Source: Chloroflexota bacterium (GTDB taxonomy: Bacteria; Chloroflexota; UBA6077). Taken from it: a stretch of 5,835 nucleotides of DNA. The DNA lies in assembly GCA_021786215.1 (NCBI GenBank), contig JAJYNT010000124.1, positions 1 through 5,835 of the forward strand. The letters are read 5' to 3'. The position numbers and the translations under genes are program-made. Below the pieces are notes generated by a model, which searched no databases, had not been told where the DNA came from, and saw only the letters and a list, made by a program, of their open reading frames with translations. Positions 1 to 5,835 of this stretch are shown in pieces. Position 1 is the first letter of the stretch; each line of letters starts with the position of its first letter.

Positions 1-724
1 CCAGGTGGATGGACGAGAGGTGCAGCTAGCCAGTGGCGAGGTCGTTCTCCATACCAAGGGGTTGCCGACCGAACAGATCGAGATGACTCCGCTCGAGAGC
101 CTGCTACACGATATCGGCGATCCCACTGTCGCCTACATCCTGATGAGCCTTGGCACTATGGGGCTGATCTTTGAGCTCGCCAACCCCGGCGCCATCCTGC
201 CCGGGGTAGTGGGAGGCATCTGCCTGCTCTTCGCCCTGTTTGGGCTGGGCACTCTCCCCGTGAACATGGCGGGGCTGCTGCTGATCGGATTTGCCTTCCT
301 CCTGTTCGCGGCAGACATCTTCGCCCCCACCCATGGGATCCTGACCGCGGGGGGTACCATCTCCTTCGTGCTGGGGTCGCTCATGCTGATCAACACCCGC
401 AACGCCCCCTTCCTGGCGATATCTCGACCGGCCATCGTGGCGGTCACCATGGGGCTCACAGCCTTCTTCGCTTTCGTGCTGACCGCCGTGATGAGGTCGC
501 GACGCCGCCGGCCGACCATGGGTCGAGAAGGGCTGGTGGGTCAGATCGGAACCGCGAGAACACCTTTGGAGCCAAATGGAATGGTGTTTCTGCACGGCGA
601 GCTGTGGAAGGCCATCAGCGAAGCCGGGAAGGTAGCAGAGGGGGAATTGGTGGAGATCGTGGCAACCCAGGGACTCACCCTGATGGTGAAGCCCCGGCCA
701 CCTGAGAAGCGGTTGAGAAGTTGA
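1..724 (+). CDS. nfeD: NfeD-family membrane protein, C-terminal part (5' end outside window)
   Basis: This is the 3' part of a long-form NfeD protein. The reading frame is open to the window edge (first full codon CAG at 2-4), so the GTG at 5 is not a credible start. Long NfeD proteins carry an N-terminal ClpP-like serine protease domain, a multi-spanning membrane region and a cytoplasmic OB-fold domain; they are linked to membrane protein quality control and to stomatin/SPFH partners. Here the end of the protease region is seen (VDGREVQLASGE, then the EMTPLE linker). About five hydrophobic segments follow, near bases 125-180, 191-250, 263-313, 335-394 and 425-490. The conserved FELANPGAILPGVVGGI stretch lies across the first two. 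An Arg-rich stop-transfer patch (RSRRRRP) precedes the OB-like domain at about 521-700, which has the family's GLVGQIGTARTPLEPNGMVF pattern. The protease catalytic residues lie upstream and cannot be checked. The stop codon falls inside a short tandem repeat. The family call is firm; the start and full domain content are unknown. Confidence 0.9.
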   Translation, partial: QVDGREVQLASGEVVLHTKGLPTEQIEMTPLESLLHDIGDPTVAYILMSLGTMGLIFELANPGAILPGVVGGICLLFALFGLGTLPVNMAGLLLIGFAFLLFAADIFAPTHGILTAGGTISFVLGSLMLINTRNAPFLAISRPAIVAVTMGLTAFFAFVLTAVMRSRRRRPTMGREGLVGQIGTARTPLEPNGMVFLHGELWKAISEAGKVAEGELVEIVATQGLTLMVKPRPPEKRLRS

Positions 725-736
725 GAAGCTGAGAGA
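702..736 (+). repeat. Short tandem repeat (8-bp unit YTGAGAAG) over the nfeD stop codon
   Basis: The unit occurs as CTGAGAAG (702-709), then after a CGG spacer TTGAGAAG twice in tandem (713-720 and 721-728), then a degenerate CTGAGAGA (729-736). The copies encode the last residues of the NfeD protein, and its TGA stop (722-724) lies in the third copy. Replication slippage of one 8-base unit would shift the frame and change the C-terminus. Confidence 0.6.
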
Positions 737-882
737 CGGCATGCTATGCTTGTGGTTCAAGAAAGCTGGCAGGTTATGGTCCACTTCTTGCTCGCACCTT
801 GAAGTTGTTCGTTTGACAGAAGAGCCCGACAAGTGGAAGCACCGAGCAATGTCGCTCGCGCAGTCCGCGGCGGGCCCCGCGA

Positions 883-903
883 TAGATACCAATCCTAGAT
901 ACC
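883..903 (+). repeat. Direct repeat TAGATACC, two copies 13 bp apart
   Basis: TAGATACC occurs at 883-890 and 896-903, and each copy is followed by AAT (directly, or after one extra C). The pair sits about 40 bases upstream of the ligase start in an otherwise GC-rich leader. It could be a regulator half-site pair or an AT-richer promoter core, or chance. No binding protein can be named. Confidence 0.35.
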
Positions 904-922
904 CAATGAAGCAAGCCGCTGC

Positions 923-929
923 AAGGAGG
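923..929 (+). promoter_or_regulatory. Ribosome binding site of the acyl-CoA ligase gene
   Basis: AAGGAGG lies 11 bases before the GTG at 941 and 14 before the adjacent ATG at 944. Both spacings are longer than ideal. The GTG is the better placed of the two, but the ATG cannot be excluded. Confidence 0.7.
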
Positions 930-940
930 CAGAGAGCATC

Positions 941-3100
941 GTGATGGAGACTATCTCGAAACTGGATTTGGTCGCTCTCAGCAAGCGAGCGGGGGACAGC
1001 GTGCTGGACGTTTTTTTCAAACCAAAGTCTGTCGCTGTTGTTGGCGCGACGCGCGACCCCAAGGGGTTGGGCGGTAGCGTACTGAACAACATTCTCACCG
1101 CCGGATACTCTGGACCTGTATTCCCGATTAACCCGAAGGCTACAGAGATCGCCGGGTTGCGAGCCTATCCATCGGTCACGGATGTTCCCGACGCCGTCGA
1201 CCTGGCCGTGGTCACAACGCCCGCCAAGTTCGTGCCGCAGATCGTCGATGAGTGCGGCCGAAAGGGTGTCCGAGGGATCATCGTAATCAGCGCCGGCTTC
1301 CGCGAAGTGGGTCCCGAGGGGCGCAAAATGGAGCGCGAGGTAACAGACACCGCCGCCCGCTACGGCATGAGGGTGATCGGTCCCAACGTCCTGGGTGTGG
1401 TGGACACCTTCGCCCCTGTCAACGCCACCTTCGCGGCAGTCATGCCACGGCAGGGACGCACCGCGTTCATGTCTCAGTCCGGGGCTCTGATGTCGGCTAT
1501 TCTCGACTGGTCCCTCGGAGAAGACTTCGGCTTCTCTAGCATGGTGAGCCTCGGCAACAAGGCCGACGTGGATGAGATCGATCTGCTGCAGTACTGGGTC
1601 GACGATGAGAACACCAGGGTTATACTCGGCTACCTGGAGGGCATCGCGGACGGCCCGCGATTCATCCAGACGGCCAAGAAGGTAACCAAGAAGAAACCGG
1701 TGCTGCTGATCAAGTCCGGGACGACGGCCGCCGGACAGAGGGCCGTGTCCTCCCACACGGGTACGCTTGCCGGCTCCGACGCCGCCTATAAGGCTGCCTT
1801 TGCCCAGTGCGGGGTGATCCGAGCCACCTCAGTTCAGGAACTGTTCGACTACGCCTTCGCCTTCGCAAATCAGCCGGTGCCACTCGGCGGGAACGTGGCG
1901 GTCGTCACCAATGCCGGCGGGCCGGGGATCATGGCGAGCGATGCGGCCGAGCGGTTGGGGCTCAGGATCGCGGGTTTGTCGGCGGATACGACACAAAAAC
2001 TGCAGTCGGCCCTGCCGCCGCAAGCCAGCGCCCACAACCCGGTGGACGTGCTCGGGGACGCTCTGGCCGACCGCTACGCCACCGCACTCGACCTGGTGTT
2101 GCACGACCCGAACGTGCACTCGGTGCTGGTGCTGCTGACTCCCCAGGTGATGACCGACAGCACCAACACGGCAAAGGCGGTATCGGAAGTGGCCAAGCGG
2201 TATGATAAACCGGTCCTGGCCTCCTTCATGGGCGCGGCCGAGGTGAATGAAGGGGTATCCATCCTGTCGGCCAACGGCATCCCCAACTACCCCTTCCCCG
2301 AGCGCGCTATGGAGGCACTCGCTGCCATGGTTCGCTACCGGCGGTGGCTGGACTCTCCGGAGCTCACGATCCCGACCTTCGAAGTGAACAGGGCGGCCGT
2401 CTCCAATCTGTTCAACAGGTTCCGAAATGAAGGCCGCCTTACCCTGGGTGAGGTCGAGGGTCGCTCCGTGCTGGAAGCCTACGGGATCCGGATCCCCAAG
2501 GGTGATCTGGCCAGAAACGCGACCGAGGCCGGAAGACTGGCTGCCAGGGTTGGATTTCCCGTGGTGATGAAGATCGCTTCACCCGACATCCTCCACAAGT
2601 CGGACGTAGGCGGGGTCATGATGGGGCTGAACAGCGTGCAAGAGGTGGAGCACGGCTTCCACACTATGGTGTCCAGGGTGCGGGCACGCATGCCGGATGC
2701 CGACATCTGGGGCGTCAACATAGCGGAGATGATCCCCAAGGGCCGCGAGGTGATCATCGGCATGAACCGAGATCCACAATTCGGCCCTCTGTTGATGTTC
2801 GGCCTGGGCGGTATATACGTGGAGGTTCTCAAGGACGTGAGCTTCCGAGTGGCGCCGATCAACGAGCGTTCGGCTCGCAACATGATGAGCGAGATTCGCT
2901 CGTACCAACTGTTGCTCGGCGCACGCGGTGAGCCCCCCGCGGATCTCGAAGCGGCAAGAGACTGCTTGATGCGGGTCTCCCAACTGGTGACCGACTTCCC
3001 CGAGATCCTGGAACTGGATATCAACCCCCTGGTGTTGATGGCCGAGGGTAAGGGGGCGATAGCTCTCGATGCCCGATTGACCCTCGCACCAATGAAGTAG
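941..3100 (+). CDS. Acetate-CoA ligase (ADP-forming), fused alpha-beta subunits
   Basis: This 719-residue protein is an NDP-forming acyl-CoA synthetase of the succinyl-CoA-synthetase superfamily. The family reaction is acetyl-CoA (or another acyl-CoA) + ADP + Pi = acid + ATP + CoA, run in the cytoplasm for fermentative ATP or for acid activation. Domain order: CoA-binding Rossmann domain (about 20-150, with VAVVGATRDP and INPKATEI), SCS-alpha-like ligase domain (about 168-305), a second ligase-CoA flavodoxin-like domain (about 312-470), then ATP-grasp (about 495-717). The phosphate-carrying histidine is His272 in SSHTGTLAGSD, and Glu233 (YLEGIADG) sits 39 residues before it, as expected for its partner. 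The second, beta-side histidine is His552 in DILHKSDVGG. The ATP-grasp core GLGGIYVEVLKDVSFRVAPI is intact, as is ELDINPL near the end. Length fits the alpha-beta fusion class, and there is no GNAT acetyltransferase domain, so it is not a Pat-type protein acetylase. No key residue is missing. Acetate is the default substrate guess; branched-chain or aryl acids are possible. The start is GTG 941 or ATG 944. Confidence 0.93.
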   Translation: MMETISKLDLVALSKRAGDSVLDVFFKPKSVAVVGATRDPKGLGGSVLNNILTAGYSGPVFPINPKATEIAGLRAYPSVTDVPDAVDLAVVTTPAKFVPQIVDECGRKGVRGIIVISAGFREVGPEGRKMEREVTDTAARYGMRVIGPNVLGVVDTFAPVNATFAAVMPRQGRTAFMSQSGALMSAILDWSLGEDFGFSSMVSLGNKADVDEIDLLQYWVDDENTRVILGYLEGIADGPRFIQTAKKVTKKKPVLLIKSGTTAAGQRAVSSHTGTLAGSDAAYKAAFAQCGVIRATSVQELFDYAFAFANQPVPLGGNVAVVTNAGGPGIMASDAAERLGLRIAGLSADTTQKLQSALPPQASAHNPVDVLGDALADRYATALDLVLHDPNVHSVLVLLTPQVMTDSTNTAKAVSEVAKRYDKPVLASFMGAAEVNEGVSILSANGIPNYPFPERAMEALAAMVRYRRWLDSPELTIPTFEVNRAAVSNLFNRFRNEGRLTLGEVEGRSVLEAYGIRIPKGDLARNATEAGRLAARVGFPVVMKIASPDILHKSDVGGVMMGLNSVQEVEHGFHTMVSRVRARMPDADIWGVNIAEMIPKGREVIIGMNRDPQFGPLLMFGLGGIYVEVLKDVSFRVAPINERSARNMMSEIRSYQLLLGARGEPPADLEAARDCLMRVSQLVTDFPEILELDINPLVLMAEGKGAIALDARLTLAPMK

Positions 3101-3186
3101 AAGAAGATAACGTCTTAAGTCCCCCACGGCAAGCAGCTACAAAGGATCTTGGCGAGACATATGAGTCTCAAAGGAGGGTGCTGGCG
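3101..3186. other. Short intergenic leader upstream of the P-loop/DRTGG gene
   Basis: This 86-base gap has no T-tract terminator. It contains a small inverted repeat GAGAC/GTCTC (3154-3158/3165-3169, 6-base loop) directly before the Shine-Dalgarno of the next gene. An ATG at 3161 opens a ten-codon frame (MSLKGGCWRW) ending at 3193, overlapping the next start codon. Either could affect translation of the next gene, but neither is compelling. Read-through transcription from the ligase gene is likely. Confidence 0.4.
3171..3177 (+). promoter_or_regulatory. Ribosome binding site that fixes the start at ATG 3187
   Basis: AAGGAGG at 3171-3177 leaves 9 bases before the ATG at 3187, a good spacing. 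The longer in-frame choice, GTG at 3178, directly abuts this Shine-Dalgarno and could not use it. ATG 3187 (or the GTG at 3190) is therefore the likely initiation codon. Confidence 0.8.
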
Positions 3187-5600
<2,414 letters not shown>

Positions 5601-5611
5601 TCCGAAACTTG

Positions 5612-5637
5612 CAGGGGTGACTGTTTAGTCGCCCCTG
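5612..5637 (+). terminator. Hairpin after eno, possible terminator
   Basis: An 11-bp stem (5612-5622 pairing with 5627-5637, one G-T wobble, GTTT loop) begins 11 bases after the eno stop. It can be extended outward by a wobble and an A-T pair. The stem is strong, but no U-run follows (the next bases are TAGTATACC). It is thus a weak intrinsic terminator, a processing or 3'-end-protecting hairpin, or a site that needs a factor. Position at the end of the three-gene run supports a 3'-end role. Confidence 0.55.
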
Positions 5638-5647
5638 TAGTATACCT

Positions 5648-5665
5648 TGCAGCTAAGTAGTTGCA
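5648..5665. repeat. Small inverted repeat following the eno hairpin
   Basis: TGCAGCT (5648-5654) can pair with AGTTGCA (5659-5665), a 7-bp stem with one G-T wobble and an AAGT loop. TTGCAG also occurs at 5609-5614, 5647-5652 and 5661-5666. This may be a second element of the 3' end structure. Confidence 0.3.
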
Positions 5666-5671
5666 GCAGCC

Positions 5672-5704
5672 CCCGCCTCGTGACACGGGCGGGAACATCC
5701 CGCC
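5672..5704. repeat. Overlapping GC-rich palindromes with alternative pairings
   Basis: CCCGCC (5672-5677), T, CGTG-A-CACG (5679-5687), then GGCGGG (5688-5693) form a long near-perfect hairpin. The same right arm, as GGCGGGA (5688-5694), can instead pair with TCCCGCC (5698-5704) across an ACA loop. The two folds share an arm and are mutually exclusive. Confidence 0.55.
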
Positions 5705-5810
5705 TCTCCCCTTGGGAGAGGCCGCCCGAGCGCAGCGAGGGCGGGTGAGGGCGGGCGGGACACCACCGACCCAACAGCCCTCACCCTGACCCTCTCCCAA
5801 AGGGAGAGGG
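5702..5810. repeat. Composite palindromic intergenic repeat element
   Basis: The outer units are GCCTCTCCC/GGGAGAGGC (5702-5710/5714-5722, CTT loop) and CCCTCTCCC/GGGAGAGGG (5790-5798/5802-5810, AAA loop). Compared in inverted orientation, their 19-base cores (5703-5721 and 5791-5809) differ at one loop base. Between them lie CCGCCC/GGGCGG (5722-5727/5739-5744) and a perfect 10-bp inverted pair GGGTGAGGGC (5743-5752) and GCCCTCACCC (5777-5786). The whole is thus an imperfect inverted repeat made of hairpins, like REP/BIME- or MITE-type intergenic elements. No transposase is present. Minus-strand reading frames across it (LSLWERVRVRA type) are products of the repeat, not genes. Confidence 0.7.
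5739..5759 (+). other. Canonical G-quadruplex motif
   Basis: Five runs of three G (5739-5741, 5743-5745, 5749-5751, 5753-5755, 5757-5759) are separated by loops of 1, 3, 1 and 1 bases. This satisfies the G3 N1-7 pattern with one spare run and very short loops, the type that usually folds stably. It sits on the coding strand downstream of eno, inside the palindromic repeat element, and competes with the duplex hairpins that use the same G runs. Confidence 0.6.
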
Positions 5811-5823
5811 AAGACGAAAGGAA

Positions 5824-5828
5824 AGGAG
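5824..5828 (+). promoter_or_regulatory. Likely ribosome binding site of a gene starting at the window's edge
   Basis: After the repeat the sequence turns purine-rich (GAAAGGAAAGGAG), with AGGAG-type bases at 5824-5828. The final AT at 5834-5835, five bases on, would be a start codon if the next base is G. This suggests another + strand gene immediately beyond the window; it cannot be confirmed from here. Confidence 0.35.
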
Positions 5829-5835
5829 CATCCAT

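Larger units (their letters stand above)
725..940. other. Non-coding gap between nfeD and the acyl-CoA ligase gene
   Basis: These 216 bases hold no gene I can defend. A 67-codon frame (741-944) has unremarkable composition, no strong Shine-Dalgarno and no recognisable family. Visible elements are a lone TTGACA (813-818) with no good -10 partner at the usual distance, a GC-rich inverted repeat CGCGG/CCGCG (866-870/877-881) without a T-tract, and a direct repeat TAGATACC (883-890 and 896-903). The length suggests that the promoter or leader of the downstream three-gene unit lies here, but I cannot place it. Confidence 0.5.

Noticed and set aside
813..818. TTGACA resembling a -35 promoter box
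   Set aside because: No acceptable -10 box is found 16-19 bases downstream (sequence around GGAAGCACC), so I do not call a promoter.
866..881. CGCGG/CCGCG hairpin as a terminator for nfeD
   Set aside because: The stem is only 5 bp, lies about 140 bases beyond the nfeD stop and has no following T-tract.
741..944. 67-codon + strand frame whose TGA overlaps the ligase GTG start
   Set aside because: The overlap looks like translational coupling, but the frame lacks a good Shine-Dalgarno and any recognisable motif, and its composition is unlike its neighbours.
104..1756. 550-codon open frame on the minus strand
   Set aside because: It lies antisense to nfeD and the ligase, both clear family members, and crosses their intergenic gap. 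Its low-complexity His/Gly/Gln/Arg-rich translation is typical of GC-rich antisense shadow frames.
5668..5810. CRISPR array
   Set aside because: The repeats are inverted palindromes of differing length with no regular spacers.

Overview
The window reads as a stretch of bacterial chromosome, all genes on the + strand, fairly GC-rich, with purine-rich Shine-Dalgarno sites. Four protein genes can be supported: the 3' end of an NfeD-type membrane protein (1-724), a complete fused alpha/beta ADP-forming acyl-CoA (acetate-CoA) ligase (941-3100), a complete BioD-like P-loop plus DRTGG-domain protein (3187-4272), and a complete enolase (4311-5600). The rest is a 216-base gap after nfeD, two short gaps, and a 235-base tail of stacked inverted repeats. 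The host is most likely a member of Chloroflexota (Dehalococcoidia or a relative). This is an inference from the pairing of a fused ADP-forming ligase with a stand-alone BioD/DRTGG protein and from the general look of the proteins; no marker gene settles it.

Layout. The nfeD fragment supplies the membrane part and the C-terminal OB-like domain; its protease half lies upstream of the window. A gap with no convincing gene separates it from the ligase. From the ligase onward the spacing is tight: 86 bases to the P-loop/DRTGG gene, then 38 bases to eno, each with a good Shine-Dalgarno. These three probably form one transcription unit of central carbon metabolism. An 11-bp hairpin follows 11 bases after the eno stop and could end it.

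How the genes fit together. Enolase makes phosphoenolpyruvate in lower glycolysis, or consumes it in gluconeogenesis. The ADP-forming ligase interconverts acetyl-CoA (or another acyl-CoA), ADP and Pi with acetate, ATP and CoA, giving substrate-level ATP or acetate activation. The protein between them resembles the N-terminal part of long phosphotransacetylases but lacks the transacetylase catalytic domain. It may be a nucleotide-sensing or regulatory partner of acetyl-CoA metabolism, which is the most interesting open question here.

The tail (about 5646-5810) is a dense set of GC-rich palindromes with a canonical G-quadruplex motif, resembling an intergenic palindromic repeat family. The last bases look like a ribosome binding site for a gene that starts at or just beyond the window's edge.
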